Positions 28,396 to 40,900 of a DNA stretch of 64,000 nucleotides are shown here, in pieces; within the stretch, counting starts at the first letter, position 1; every line of letters begins with the position of its first letter. The stretch is from Euryodendron excelsum (Eukaryota > Streptophyta > Magnoliopsida > Ericales > Pentaphylacaceae): positions 11,177,001-11,241,000 of the forward strand of contig CM065384.1 in NCBI GenBank assembly GCA_033060915.1, written 5' to 3'. The notes beneath the pieces were generated by a model. That model was not told the origin of the DNA, did not search any database, and saw only the letters and a list, made by a program, of their open reading frames with translations. The translations under genes and the position numbers were made by a program.

Positions 28396-28578
28396 TTCTA
28401 AAACCTAGTATTTTAAAAAAATTATAAAAGAAGAGGAGTAATTAAAACAAAATCTCTATGAAATAAAGAATTAGATAAAGCCACCACAAAGAGGGACTTG
28501 TGCTTATTGATTTTGTGGACCAACAAAGTAGAGAAGTGGGAGACAATACATGCAAGTGTGCATTTGCAAGAGAAAGGG

Positions 28579-28589
28579 GGAAAGAGAGA

Positions 28590-28620
<31 letters not shown>

Positions 28621-28621
28621 T
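28579..28621. repeat. GA microsatellite
   Basis: About 40 bp of GA dinucleotides with one AC interruption. Shorter GA tracts follow at 28757-28770. Confidence 0.9.
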
Positions 28622-30595
28622 GGAGGAGAGGGGAACTGAGCCTTGGACACTTGTCCAAATGTTTCTTCATCTCATCATTCTATATTGCATGCAAGCTATT
28701 CAAAATGGGGTTTAGGACGTCAGATTTGGGCTACCAAATTCATACAAGAAATATATAGAGAGAGAGAGGGAGCAAGTTTGCCAAGTGAGAAAAGGTGAGA
28801 AAGTGAGGGAAAAACTTGGTACAAAGCTTAAATCAAGCCAAAATCTTCTCAAACTCAAGTATGTTGTTCTACTCAATATTATATACTTTATTTTAATCTT
28901 TCATGTTGGTTAGGTTGATCAGACATGATCAGAAAATGGCTGGAAAGCCATTGTTTCCATTTCCAGCAAGGCTTGGTTTTTAAGAAACTTGAGCATTTAA
29001 GTTTTAAAAAATGCATTATGAGTTACGGCATTTGAGTTATGTTTCTATGCACCTTAAGAATGTTTAGAATCTAGTCTTGAGGACCCAAGTTGCTTAAAAG
29101 TGAAATTGGTTAATTTTTTTGTAAAAATGGGATGGATTCGGTTGGTCACATGAAGTGACTTCAGTTTTTTTGCATTTTTATTCAATTAAATACCATGGGT
29201 AGCTAGTATAGATGCTGTAATAGCCAAAATACCATGGCTAACTAGTATGGATGCTATAATAGCCATGCATGACCTTGTAACACTGATTTATGTGAAGACA
29301 ATTGAGAACAATGGGAGTTGTAGGTCTGCCCAGAAAATCTTGGCAAAACCGTGCACTTGCAGGCCCTTTTTTACAAGTCTAAATGACCTCAAATGTGAAA
29401 TATTAAAACATAAAAGTTGTTGATTTTTTCGAGTAGCACGCTTTAAACTCAAGAATCACTTGATTCCATTGAGAAACAAGGGAGAAAAACCTATTTTACC
29501 GAGGAGTATTAAAATTAGACAAAAATAGGAGGAAGACGATGAACAGAGTCAACTGTGCACGTCCACTCTTGGGTTATGGTGCAGGGGGGCACGTGCAATA
29601 TGTTTTAGTGCTTAACTATTTGGTCTCAAATTATATTTTGATAAATAAATATTTTTCTAAAAAATAAATTTCATAACATTTGGTTACTCAGAGGTATTTT
29701 TTTATTGTATACGGAGAAATGTCTTAATAATTATTATATATGATCTAAAAGTTTTGGAAAAACATTATGAGAGGTTTTGTATCACGTACAAAAACACTCT
29801 GGAAGGAGAGTGTCAAATTGTTTAGGTCTTTAACAATTAAAAATTCAATTTTTGAAGAAAACATTAACTTAAACCATGTTTCAGGAACTTTTTAAAATAA
29901 CACTATTGATATCAATATTTTTATATGTATAACAGTCAGATGTTATAAGTAATATTTTTTTTTTTTACAGATTATTAATAATTTTTAAAAATTAAATGTG
30001 GTTCTAGCATAATATTTATTAAGGCTTATTAACTATTTTCACTAATAGAAAATTTTCTGGACTATTTTCAATATATTTAAAATACCAAAGGCTAGTACAC
30101 AAAATATTTTCAAAGGCTTTGGAAAAACATTATACTTGTTTAGAATTTTGCAAACGAAAAGACAATAGAGATCATACCCATTAGGTCGAATGGGCCATAA
30201 GGGCATTTTAGTCATTCCACCTTACAACAAGTAAACTTAGGATCATTAGAGAGTCTTTACACCATATAGCAAGATACTTGACTTGTTGTTACTAAACGAT
30301 TGTGCTTAACAGAGTTGCATGTAAACTGAGACGAATCCAAAAGGACTACTTTAGTCAACTCGAATGATCCAGTAGGGGGTACCAATCCAGAATAACAGTA
30401 TGCCTACTTCATTTCGATCTACATATTTTGAATTGAACAATTATCTAAATTGAAAAGCATGATTTGTGATTTCGTTCTTTTTGAACTATATTACTATATG
30501 TTTTCAACTATTATATCTGAGATAGCAAAGCGGACTCTTCACTATTGGGTTGAATAATATGGTTATGAAAATGGACTAGGGGGTTATGGTCTGAA

Positions 30596-30810
30596 GTCTA
30601 GACTGATGCGGGCTTGGTCATAAGTCTAGATCTATGCGGACTTGGTTTTGAGCCCAGATCGATGCGGGCTTGGCCGTAAATCCAGACCTATGCGGACTTG
30701 GTTTTGAGCCCAGATCAATGCAGGCTTGGCCGTAAATCTAGACCAATGCGAACTTGGTCCTAAGTCTAGACTGATGCTGGATTGGTCCTAGCCTAGACCT
30801 TAAATAGGGT
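30596..30810. repeat. Tandem repeat, unit about 28 bp
   Basis: About seven to eight units built on AGACTGATGCGGGCTTGGTC / AGATCTATGCGGACTTGGTT alternate in two variants, giving a 56-bp higher-order period. Confidence 0.85.
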
Positions 30811-31397
30811 TAAAGAACTGTGATACCCGGTTTAAGAATTGGTACATAGAAAGGGGAGATCAGGTGGTAACTTGAGCATAATAAAGAAATGAACAATTGC
30901 TTGTTGAGACATCATGACTTTACTAAATTTTAAATGACATGTGCTGAAATTTTGAATATAGCGTATATAATTTTATATATCATTGAGCGTTGCAACACTT
31001 ATTTTGATTTCAAAATTATTGTCTTCATCTACTATCTTAGAAATTAGTTAAACACTGTTTTATGAAAAACTTAAACTTATTGTATGTTGGATAATACACT
31101 ATTGCTGGGCTTTACAGCTTACCCCGTTTTATGGGTAACATTTCAGATAGCAAGGCAGTAAACGTGATAAGAACAGCAATAGGGATTTCCAAGAACTATG
31201 TTGTACATCGAGAAATATCACAAGTAAAACCCAGGATCCAGCTGTCTTCTTCCAATTGTTTAATAGGATTTTAAAACTATTTAGATTTTGGTTTAAGTGG
31301 TGTAAAGACACCAAATGATTGTAATGAGATATAATGATGAGGTATACGTTTAATGTGGTATTTGAGTTAGATTAGAGACTGAAGCTGTTATCATTTA

Positions 31398-31651
31398 AAG
31401 GACATTTTCAAAACCATTTTTGAAAAACCTAAGTTTAATCTTCATATTACACTTAGTTTAGATGACCTAACACACCTTTAATCGTGTTAGGTGGTGACTC
31501 CAAACCTTTTTCAAAAAGCCCTTAATCATATTAATTTCAAGTTCAAACCCCTGTTGCACTTGTCCTCTTAGGACAATAAGTTTTAACATGAGCAAGTATC
31601 GGGCTTTCCCCCGAGTCACAGAGACTCGGAGGGAAAAACTAGGGTGCGACA
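31398..31651 (+). repeat. Ogre-type LTR fragment, 3' end only
   Basis: Reverse-complemented, it reads TGTCGCACCCTAG, the TGAACTTGAAATTAATATG block and GGAGTCACCACCTAACACG, matching the first 250 bp of the TGTCGC end of the family. The rest of the LTR is missing. It abuts the Ogre0 coding region in an orientation that does not fit as its LTR, so a rearrangement or partial deletion is inferred. Confidence 0.8.
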
Positions 31652-32854
31652 AGCTCATGATATGGTGAAAGCCAATACATCAGTGCCTTGTATTTGATCC
31701 TTCGAGTTGCATTCTTGTCTTTTGTTAGTATATCATCCCTAAAGTAGGTGATGATTAGATCCATCCATGACAGACCCAGCCGTGCAACTAGTAAGGCAAG
31801 ATCTTCATCTCGGTCTATGCTCAGAGTAGCCAACATGTCAATGTAGATGGTTCTGTTAGAACCAGATTGAAGAGCTGCGAGCGTGGCCAATGCGTCGACA
31901 TGAGCATTGTTGTCTCTCCCAATCTAATGTAAACTCATTATTTTGAACTTTCTCATCAATTCTTGTGCTTTGGCCAAGTATAGCACCATCCTGTTATTTC
32001 TGGCTTCATATTCTCCAGTGATTTAATTCATGACCAACTGTGAATTTGTATACACCAATAGCTTAGAAATCTTCAACTTTGTTGCTTGGCATAAACCAGC
32101 GAGCAATGCTTCATATTCGGATTTGTTGTTGGAGGCTGTGAACTCTAGCTTAATTGCTTGCTCAATGGCCATCCCATCCGGAGTTATGAGCATAATTCCT
32201 GATCCTACCCCCTATCATTAGACTTTCCGTCCACAAAAGCCTCTAGTGATTATCAAGTTACAATAGCTCTAGTACAGGGTTGTTCTCAGGGGGGTTCATA
32301 GGGACTACATTCTCAGGGGGTAGCTTGGTGAAGAATTCTGCAATGAGGTTGGTGAGTACTTGTGCTTTTATCGAAAACTTTGGCTGGTACTTGATATCGA
32401 ACTCCTCGAGCTTAACCTGCCACTTTTCGATCCTTCCAATGAAGTCAACACTTCTGAATAGAGGTTTGAGCTGGTGATTGGTAATAACATTTTTTGTGTG
32501 TGCTCTGAAGTAATGTACTAGCTTTCAAGATGCCATCACCAGGGCAAAAGCTAGTTTTTTTAGTGGGAGGTATCTTGTTTCTGCATTCAGTAGAGTCTTA
32601 CTCATATAGTATACTGACCCTTGTCACTTTGCTTGCTACCATATGAGTACTGCACTGATCGCATGTTCAGTAATGGCCAGGTATAAGTATAGTTCTTCCT
32701 CTTTCTTTGGCGTTAATAGCAATGGTATTTGGGCAAGGTATGCTTTTAGATCGGCCAAGGCTTTGTCGCACTCTAGGCCCCAGTTAAAGCATTCTAGTTT
32801 TTTCAAGAGTTGGAAGAATAGTCGGCACTTGTCTGAAGATTGATTGATAAATTG
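31652..32854 (-). pseudogene. Ogre/Tat-type pol (Ogre0): RT thumb, RNase H remnant and archaeal-type RNase H
   Basis: Read on the minus strand from 32854: NQSSDKCRLFFQLLKK and ECDKALADLKAYL (RT thumb), then EEELYLYLAITEHAISAVL, the degenerate RNase H typical of Tat elements. Next are WQVKLEEFDIKYQP, and then the second RNase [14 protein letters not shown], a [10 protein letters not shown] block, YTNSQLVMN, and NNAHVDALATLAAL. The catalytic Asp in the family's SDSQL is Asn here (TNSQL), and a stop follows MN. Integrase is missing; the sequence ends at the LTR fragment at 31651. The upstream half is at 62299-63292. The extra archaeal-type RNase H is the hallmark of the Tat/Ogre clade. Confidence 0.88.
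32850..32854. repeat. Target-site duplication AATTG (decayed AACCG), left of element C
   Basis: The right copy (62299-62303) is AACCG. The two differences are both C-to-T. The Ogre0 RT reading across the site confirms that AACCG was the original. Confidence 0.8.
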
Positions 32855-34710
32855 TGTCATGCCTGGTTTTCTGCACTCAAGAATGTGGGAAACACGCGGT
32901 ACTCTCTCGTTAGAACTCATCCTCCTAGAAGTACTAGTGCGTCTAGGTTTGAACTTGAAATTGATTTGAACAAGGGCTATTGGAAAAAGTTTAGACTCAC
33001 CACCTAACATGATTAAAAATGTACTAGGTCACCTAAAAGGTAAGTGTAATATGAGGATCAAACTTAGGTTTTTGAAAAATATTTGAAAACTTCCTCTTGA
33101 GAAGGATTTTAAGAAAACGGGTTGTTTAGCAACCTTTGGAAGGATTTAAGCCCTTTTGAAAATAACTCCATTTTGTTCTTGTGAAAATAGTGATTCTAGG
33201 TTTGGAGGTTGATTACGTATAGGGAAGACATCTTAAGATCATCACCCTACCCTACCCTTTCGGTACCTACATATCTAATCACTCTTGGTTCACTCACTTG
33301 AACAACTGGTTGCTAATATCCACTTTAGAATTTTAAAAAATGGTTTGGTCATTAGTTTGGGATGAGATGATGTAATGATGCAAGTTTTGAAAGACTTGAA
33401 AAGATCAAATTTGAAAAAAGGTTTCTGAAAATAATTTGGACTCGATAACATTTTTAAAAAGGGGATTTGACTTTAGAGTGATGACCGCACCCATTTAAAG
33501 GTTGCCTATGTATCTCATTTGGTTAGAATCAGGTCATTAGTAATTTGGGCTAGGGCTCGATAGAAAATAGGTGCATTAAAGCCATTGGAAGACATATTGG
33601 GGTCTTAATTTGGAAAGACACATTGGGATCTAGTTTTGAAAAATAGGCACATTAGGGCCTTTGGGAATTTTGAAGACGCATTGAGGTCCTTGGAAAGTTT
33701 TGAAGACACTTTAAGGTTTTTGAAAAGAGACAACTTGAAAGTTTAGATCAATGCCTTTGAAATAGGACTTGAGATGTTTGAAGTGTTTTTGAAATAGGGT
33801 CTAAAGATAATTTTAAATCTCTTTGAAATTAACTCAAAGAGTTTTGAAATAATTTTGAAATAACTCAAGAGAGTTTTGGAAGTGCTTTGAAACAACTCAA
33901 GAGAGTTTTTGAAAGGTCTTGAAATAACTCAAGAGAGTTTTAAAATATTTTGAAACAACTCAAGAGAGTTTTGGAAATATTTTGAAGTCTTGTTTTGAAA
34001 ATTTTGGAGGTAGAGTTTGGATTGGAAATGCTCTTGTGAACTTGTCTTCGAAAAGCTTTTGAAAGTAGTTTTTGAATACCTTATGAAAGATATGTCTAAT
34101 GTTTCATCACCTTTAAGAGGTTAGTCATTGAAGAACTAAACTACCTTAAGGCTATGAGTTTTGAAAACATGTTTGGAAAAGGGGCTAGAGACTTCCCTTT
34201 GGTTTTTAAAACTTTATTGAATATCTCACTTACACTTGAACAATCCTAACCATGGAAGAATTAAGGTTGCTTCAAGAATGTGATGTTTGAAAAAGTCTTT
34301 CGAAAAAAGGTTTTTGAAAAACATTTAGGGTTCGACACCCTATATGGACCTTAGAAGGTCACACTTGATGTGTCACTTTCTCTAAAGAAACCTTAACTAT
34401 GAAAGGGTTAAGATCACCTTAGAGTTGTGAGTTTTAAAATCACTTTTGAGAATAGCTTGTGGAAATGATAAGTGTCTAGCTATTTTTGTCAATACAAGTT
34501 AAAGAAAATTCTTGAAAACATTTTGGAATAGAGTATAGAAGAATTAAAAAAGACTTTGAATTGACTTTTGAAAATTCAAGAGAGTAGGATTTTTTTTTTT
34601 GAATACATGCCATGCGAATGGTTTTTTTAATTGACTGTAAGCTTGAAAAGGGCCTTTGAGTTGGAGCCTTAAAGTTGGAGATCCTCGAAGTTCAACTAAC
34701 CTTGGTCAAG

Positions 34711-34953
34711 GTAACTAGGGTTAGGTCAACTATGGTTAACTAACTAAGGTTAGGTTAATCTAGGGTTTGGACAACTAGGGTTAACTAACTAGGGTTAGGC
34801 TAACCTGGGGTTTGGACAACTAGGATTAATTAACTTGTGTTAGGTTAACCTAGGGTTTGATTGACTAGGGTTAATTCACTTGGGTTAGGTTAACCTAGGG
34901 TTTGGAGGTGTCCTAAGATTAGCCAACTAGGGTTGGGTTAACTTAGGGTTTTG
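34711..34953. repeat. Tandem TAACTAGGGTTAGGTTAACC-type repeat
   Basis: About five units of roughly 45-50 bp rich in TTAACTAGGGTTAG and CCTAGGGTTTGG. The other LTR has the same array at 59350-59548. Single AGGGTTT and AGGGTTA motifs recall telomere-like repeats, but they are not in a true telomeric array. Confidence 0.8.
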
Positions 34954-36297
34954 GAAGGCGGTTTTGAAAAATGGTTTTGGACCAGGATTTTGGCCTAGTG
35001 GTTTTGGGAAAATAGTTTTATGCATGAATTTTGAAAAGGGGCTTTGGAAATCATAATATTTTGTAAAGGACTTTGAAAACAACTCTAAAGAGTTTCACGA
35101 ATTTTGAAAAAAAAAAAATTATTGCATGAAAATGGGCTCTAATCAAGGGCAGGGTTTATGTGGTTGGTATTTGGAAATCACTCTAAAGAAGGCTTCATTG
35201 GGACCATTATAACCACTAATTTAAAGTGAGCTAAACTTTTGAAAATCAACATGTAATGGTGGTTATAGAGAATCATTTTTTGTGCAAAATAAAGAGAATG
35301 AACTTTTGAGAACCCTTCTTGAATAGGGTTGTTTTGAAAACCACTCTTGAGGTGTAAAAAACCACTCTAATGAGCTAGGGTTTCTATGGTCAATAAATGA
35401 GGAGACCACTCAAGAGAGGGTTCCATAAGGACCATTTCAACCACAAAACTCAAGAGAGCAAAACTTTGAAAATAAAGATGAAATATGAGGTTTGAAAACC
35501 ATTTTAATGCAACTTGAAGATGGTTAAATGCAATGTTGCAAAATGATGTCAATGGGCTTAAGGAAAGCTCCCTAGGACATAGAAATCCATAGCTTCTAAC
35601 AAGGCTATACGAAACCAACTCTTAGGGCCATTTTTAGAAAAACACTTGAATATGGATTTTTAAAACTGTGTAGAGGTTAGAAATGCAAAGGGGTTTGAAA
35701 AATGACTTTGAACATAAAACATGGAGCCAAGCATGCAATATATGAGCATAACAACTATATGCAGAGGGGTCATGAAAACATACAACGGTAAAAAGCCATA
35801 TTATATTGCAAGGTGCTCTAAGGCCATGCCATCTCAAAATAGGCTTATGAGAGATTCCTCTACATGGTGGCTCCCACAAGCTTTCTTCTAGGCATGACCT
35901 AGAAGCTCTCTTGTTCCAAGCATGCAAGAAAGGGAGGTAGAAGATGGGAATTAAAAATAAATAATAGCCTAAGTAGGCTAGGAGGGAGAAGAGAAGAGTG
36001 GGGGTAGCAAAATGTAAATAGAAATATTACCTTGTCTTCACAACTTCTTCAGGCTTCAATGGAGAGCTATGCTTAACATTTGAAGGGTCTTCAATGGCCT
36101 TGAAGTGGGCTGAAAATGGCTTGAGTCTTACTTTAGAGGTTCTAGGAATGAAGTGTATAGGCTTGAGGTGAGTGGAATCTAGCTTGGATGCTTGGAAGGT
36201 TGAAAGATGTGGTATTTAGGATTTTTTTTTAGGATCTGGGAGTATTTCAGCAGGGCTTCACTTTGTTTTCAGTTCTGAATATTCAGAGAGGGTCTGG

Positions 36298-36305
36298 TAT
36301 TTATA
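36298..36305 (-). promoter_or_regulatory. Putative TATA box, element C LTR
   Basis: TATAAATA on the minus strand, followed in sense by an ATTCAGAACT-type stretch. The other LTR has TATAAATG at about 60875. It corresponds in position to the TATA box of the solo-LTR family. Confidence 0.4.
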
Positions 36306-37722
36306 GGCAATCTACTGGGATCTAGTGCTTGTGCTACATGAGCCTAGGCAATTTTTGCCCTTGTGCAAGTACCACATGTGCCAGTACTGTTCCAGTGGTT
36401 AAATGCCACGTGGCACCCTCTATACTGACTAAACTTGGGGAACAAGAAATGTTTTGATCAATCTGATAACAATTTGGGCACATGCAGCATACGCTCCACC
36501 GCTAGGAACTTTTGTGTGAATTTTGCCTCGATAATTGTGGAATTTGAAAAAGATTCAGGAAAATCAGTCACATTTATGATGTTCTCCTATTGTTTCTCAA
36601 GAATCGAGAACTTTTGGGGAGCTTCAAACGTGTTTGAAAAAGTGAGATACTGCCTCAGGAAGCATGTATGAAAACACTTTTTCGGAGCTCCGTGAATGTT
36701 CAAAAGTAGTGGTCTTTGGGTCACATGATCAGGGCCTTCAGGGGATGATCTCTTTGATCGGACCGTACCGATGGAAAGTGCTCTAGAAATACTTTCGAGA
36801 ATTCCTTAATTTACATATTTCTCAAGTCATTTGATAGTGCATTATAATTAAGGAATCGTAAGAAAAGACAACCCTAGTGGAGTGTCTGTGTGACATTCTA
36901 GTGGTTTTTGAAAGTGGCAACTTCCACACGATGCGATCTGGGGCTTTAGGAAGCGATCTATTCAATCGAGCCATATCAATGGAAAGATCTATGCACGGGC
37001 TTCTGAGAATTCCCTGATTTACATATTTCTCAAGTCGTTTGGCGGTGTGTTATAATCAGGGAATCGGTAGAAAAAAACAACCCTAGCGGAGCATCTGTGA
37101 GATGCTCCAGGGGACTTTCTTTGATTTGGAAGTGTTTAAAGTCACGGGGTTCACTTGGGATTGGACACGGGCATACAACAGGATATTCTAGGGAATGCCA
37201 ATTTGGTACCCAGAGCTGGTGTGTTTTTGGGGTGCATTTAGGCCGCTAGGGGTAAAATGGTCATGTTGACTGGAATTGGTCAGAAAGGGTCAGGCTAGAT
37301 TGGAATGGCATATTAAACATGCCGGACTACTTGGGGACAGTCCCAGAAGGTGTACTCATCATCTGAAGGGGTTTGTGCTATATTGGCATGCCTAGGGGCA
37401 AAATGATCATTTTGATTATAGTTGACCGGAATAGGATTGGAATTAGTCAGGATGGTGCATTGAGTACGTCTAATTGTCTAAGGAAATTTTGGAAGGGTTA
37501 ACTTACCATCATAAGGGATTTTGAACTTTCTTAAAGACGTACCTGGAGGCCCAAGGGGCAGGTTGGTCATTATGCTTCTATTGGGCCCATTAGGCGCGAA
37601 AAGCGATTGACTGATTGGATAAGGGTCCAAAACTTGATTTAGGCTTGAATGTGCCTATATGGTTTTGAAAGTGATCCGACCAGACCAGAGATTGTTGAGC
37701 GGGCAAAAATGGAATGCTTACA

Positions 37723-37742
37723 ACTACCCCTCCTTTTCTATC
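37723..37742 (-). other. Polypurine tract of element C
   Basis: On the minus strand, GATAGAAAAGGAGGGGTAGT directly precedes the TGTAAGC start of the sense 3' LTR. This fixes the element's orientation as minus and agrees with the gag. Confidence 0.85.
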
Positions 37743-38629
37743 TTTACTTGTCAAAGGCAAAAAAATGAAAAAGGAAGGATCCTATGTTGACCGCGAGGCA
37801 ATCAAAGGATAAAATTTGAAGTATTTTGAAATATGGGGTTTGAGTTTTGAAGTTTTAAGGTCGAAAAGTGTTTTGGGTGTAGGAAAAAACTTAAAAGCAA
37901 ATATGCTTTTGATGGAGAAAGCTCATAAACTCATCTGCTTTTTTGGAGGAAGCTCAAAAACCCAATCTGTTTTTTTAGAGGAAGCTCGAAAATCTAAATT
38001 TTCTTTTGATGGAGAGAGCTAGGAAACCTAATCTATTTTTTTGGAGGAAGCTCGAAAACCCAATCTTCCTTTTCAGAGGAAACTTTGAAACCCAATCTGC
38101 TTTTTCATTGGAAGCTTGGAAACCCAATATAATTTTGATAAAAAAAAAAAAACTCAAAAACTCAATCTGCTTTTTTAGAGGAAGCTCGGGAACCCAATCT
38201 GCTTTTTTGGAGGGAGCTCAAAAATCTAATCTGCTATTTCGGAGGAAGCTCGGAAACCCAAATCTGATTTTTCAAAGGAAGCTCGGAAACCCAATTTTCT
38301 TTTTTAGAGGAAGCTCGGAAACCCAATCTTTACTGATAGGAGGGATTTGGTTGTAGTTCTTTTATCTTGAATGTTTGAGAAAATGACATTTGCTGCTTCT
38401 TGGATTGAGATCTCTAGAGAGTAATGTTCCTTTGGTGTGCTGATTGCCGAATTTTTCCTTTGGCTGTCATGGCAGAATTCTGGTTAATGTGCTTCCTCGG
38501 GTTGAATGTCTTGAATTTGGTTTTGGAGGGGTGAGGTCTCTTTTGAAAATTTTGAGGGATCTGGAGGGTCAAACATCTTTGGTGGGTTTCTTTTGAATGG
38601 ATCGACTGGTTTGAAATTGAATGGGAGGT
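37743..38629 (-). repeat. 3' untranslated region of C with a 33-35 bp tandem array
   Basis: From 37917 to about 38340 there are about 13 units of the type GGAAGCTCGGAAACCCAATC followed by TGCTTTTTTGGA. Outside the array nothing is recognisable. Tat/Ogre elements often carry short tandem arrays between coding region and 3' LTR, so the place fits. Confidence 0.82.
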
Positions 38630-38634
38630 GTAGG
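38630..38634. repeat. Target-site duplication GTAGG flanking a solo LTR
   Basis: GTAGG at 38630-38634 is repeated at 48005-48009. Confidence 0.9.
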
Positions 38635-40686
38635 TGTCGCACCCCAATTTTTCGCACTCAAAAAAATACACAAGTGAGAAAAACACAGTACTCTTTCGTT
38701 AGAACTTATCTTCCTAGAAAGACGAGTGCGACTAGGTTTAAACTTAAAATTGATTTGATTAAGGGCTTTTGGAAAAGATTTGGAGTCGCCACCTAACTTG
38801 TTTAGAGGAAATTAGGTCACCTAAACCTAAGTGCAATCCGAAGATTAAACTTAGGATTTATGAAAAGGTTTTGGAAAACTTTCTTCAAGAGAGGGTTTTG
38901 GAGAAAAAAGGTTGTTTGGCAACGTTTGGAAAGATTTAAGCCCATTTTTTAAAATAACTCCATTTTTGGTCTTTGAAAATAGTGATTCTAGGTTCGAAGG
39001 TTGGTTACGTATAGGGAAGATATCCTAAGATAATCACCCTATCTCCTTGTGATACCTACATGTCTTATCACCCTTGGTTCACTCATTTAGAATCTTCGAT
39101 TATCCATTGTCTAATTATATCCACTTTGAAAATGTTAGAAAGAGGTTTGATATGATGCATGACATGCAAGAAAAGAAAAGAAATTGATTTTGAAAATAGA
39201 TTTGAAGAAAAGATTTAAAGTTTGAAAGAAGTTATAGAAATCATAAACTTGAAAAAGGTTATGGAATTAGAAATTTGAAAAATGCTATGGAATTGAAAAT
39301 TTGAAAAAAGTTGTGACCGCACCCATGAGAGTTGCCTACGTATCCCTTTGTTGGGGAATCAGGTCAGTCGTAGTTCGGACTTGGGGTCTAATTGAAAATA
39401 GACACTTTGAGATCTTGTTTGATTTGAAAAGGGTTCGATTTGAACTTTGAATAGAAGTTTTGAAATTGAACTTGGAATTGACTTTGATTTGAAATCGAAC
39501 TAGAAATAAAACTTGAACTTAATTTGGAAAGATATAGTTGAGCTTTGAAATCATCTTGACTTGAATTGAAGTTTGAAAACCATCTTGGTTTAGAAAAAAG
39601 TTTTAGAAAAGAGTTGAAACTTCCTAACTTTAGGGTGAGGGTTGAACTAGGGTTTGGCCTCCTAGGGTTTAGGTAATCTAGGGTTGAAGCATGCAATTGA
39701 ATTGGAAAGATTTAATTTAAAATTGAGAGGTTTGATTTTAGAAAGTTTAATTTTAGAAAGTTAAGATTTAAGAAAGTTTCAAATTAGGAAAGTTCCAATT
39801 TAGGAAAGCTTTGACTTAGAAAGTTTGGATTTAAGAAACATTACGAAAGTATTTGATTTGATTTAGAAACACTTGATTTAGAAAAGACTTGTAAATATTT
39901 GACTTGATTCGGGAATGTTTGATTTGGAAAAATTTAAAAAGTTAGAATTTGAAAAACTTGAACTTAGGAAAGTTTTGAATTAAGAAGGTTCCATTTTAGG
40001 AAAGTTCTATTTTTGAAAAGTTTTCATTTTAGGAAAGAATTGATTTTGGAAAGATTTGAGTTGTGGAAAGTTTTGAATTTAGAAATATTTGAACTTATAA
40101 AGATTCGAAATTTGAAAAGACTTGGAAGTTTGAAATTAGGAAAGGTTTGAAAGTTTGAAATTAGAAAATTTTAAAAGTTTGAAATTTAGAAGGTCAAGAT
40201 TTGTAAAGTTATGAAATTAGGAAAGATTTTGTTTCTATTTCCTAAAGTTGAAGATTAGATTTTATTTGCAAAAATAGATAATATGATTTTGCTTCTAAAA
40301 TTAGAGGATTTGATTTGATTTTCTAAATTGGAAGATTTAATTTGACATGAAATTGAAAAGGTTAAATTTTGAAAATCTTAGATTTGGAGATCTATGATTT
40401 GGTAAGAAAAGAGGTTTCGAAAATCTATGATTTGATATAGAAAATAATTTTGAAAACCTATAATTTAAGGAAAAAGAGAAAGTCATGATTTTAAGCAATG
40501 AGTTAGGATTTCCTAATCATGGATTCTAGGACTTAACTTGGACTTCAAAACAAAGAGTTTTTGGAAAGTAGATCTTTGAAAAGAGTTTTTTAGGAAGTAG
40601 ATTTGCAAAACTATTTGGAAAAAGGTTAGAACATATACTTTTACAAGTCTCTTAAATGTCTCACTTTCCTAAAACGATTCTACCCA

Positions 40687-40691
40687 TGAAA
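40687..40691. repeat. Target-site duplication TGAAA flanking a solo LTR
   Basis: TGAAA at 40687-40691 is repeated at 45559-45563. Removing the insert restores the CGATTCTAACCAT...GAACCATTCTA context seen in other copies. Confidence 0.93.
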
Positions 40692-40900
40692 TGTAAGCAC
40701 CCCATTTTTGACCGCTCGGTAGTCTACACTCCGTCCAAACTTGTGTTCAAGTCATTGTGGGCATATCCCAATCGAAACCAACTATCTAGGTCTAAATCCT
40801 GTCTGTCCATCGCTTCGTGGGCCCACCAGGCCCAAATAAAGGTAAAATGACCAAAATGCCCTTAGGGGGCATTGTCCTTTCTAATTCCAATTCCAACCCC

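Larger units (their letters stand above)
28396..31397 (+). repeat. 3' LTR of the old Tekay element T0, truncated
   Basis: It begins about 28396 (TTCTAAAACCTAG, probably once TGTAAAACC) after the polypurine tract. It holds a GA microsatellite, a 28-bp tandem repeat (30596-30810), and a GGGCTTTACAGCTTACCCCG block near 31108 that I recall from Tekay-type LTR ends. It is broken off at about 31397, where an Ogre-type LTR fragment joins. No genes are seen in these 3 kb. Confidence 0.65.
32855..37722 (-). repeat. Sense 3' LTR of element C (4,868 bp)
   Basis: TGTCATGCCTGG to GGAATGCTTACA on the plus strand. Both ends and several blocks (GGTTGCCTATGTATCTCATT, TATTTATA at 36298-36305, GGTAAAATGGTCAT) match the solo-LTR family, but the middle differs: repeats of AACTCAAGAGAGTTTTGAAA (33830-33980) and of TAACTAGGGTTAGG (34711-34953). 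It forms a second subfamily. No genes seen. Confidence 0.88.

Noticed and set aside
34711..34953. Interstitial telomere tract
   Set aside because: AGGGTTT motifs occur singly within longer units. There is no head-to-tail TTTAGGG array.
38006..38356. A 116-residue repetitive protein in the 3' region of C
   Set aside because: It is translation of the 33-35 bp tandem array, opposite in strand to the element's gag.
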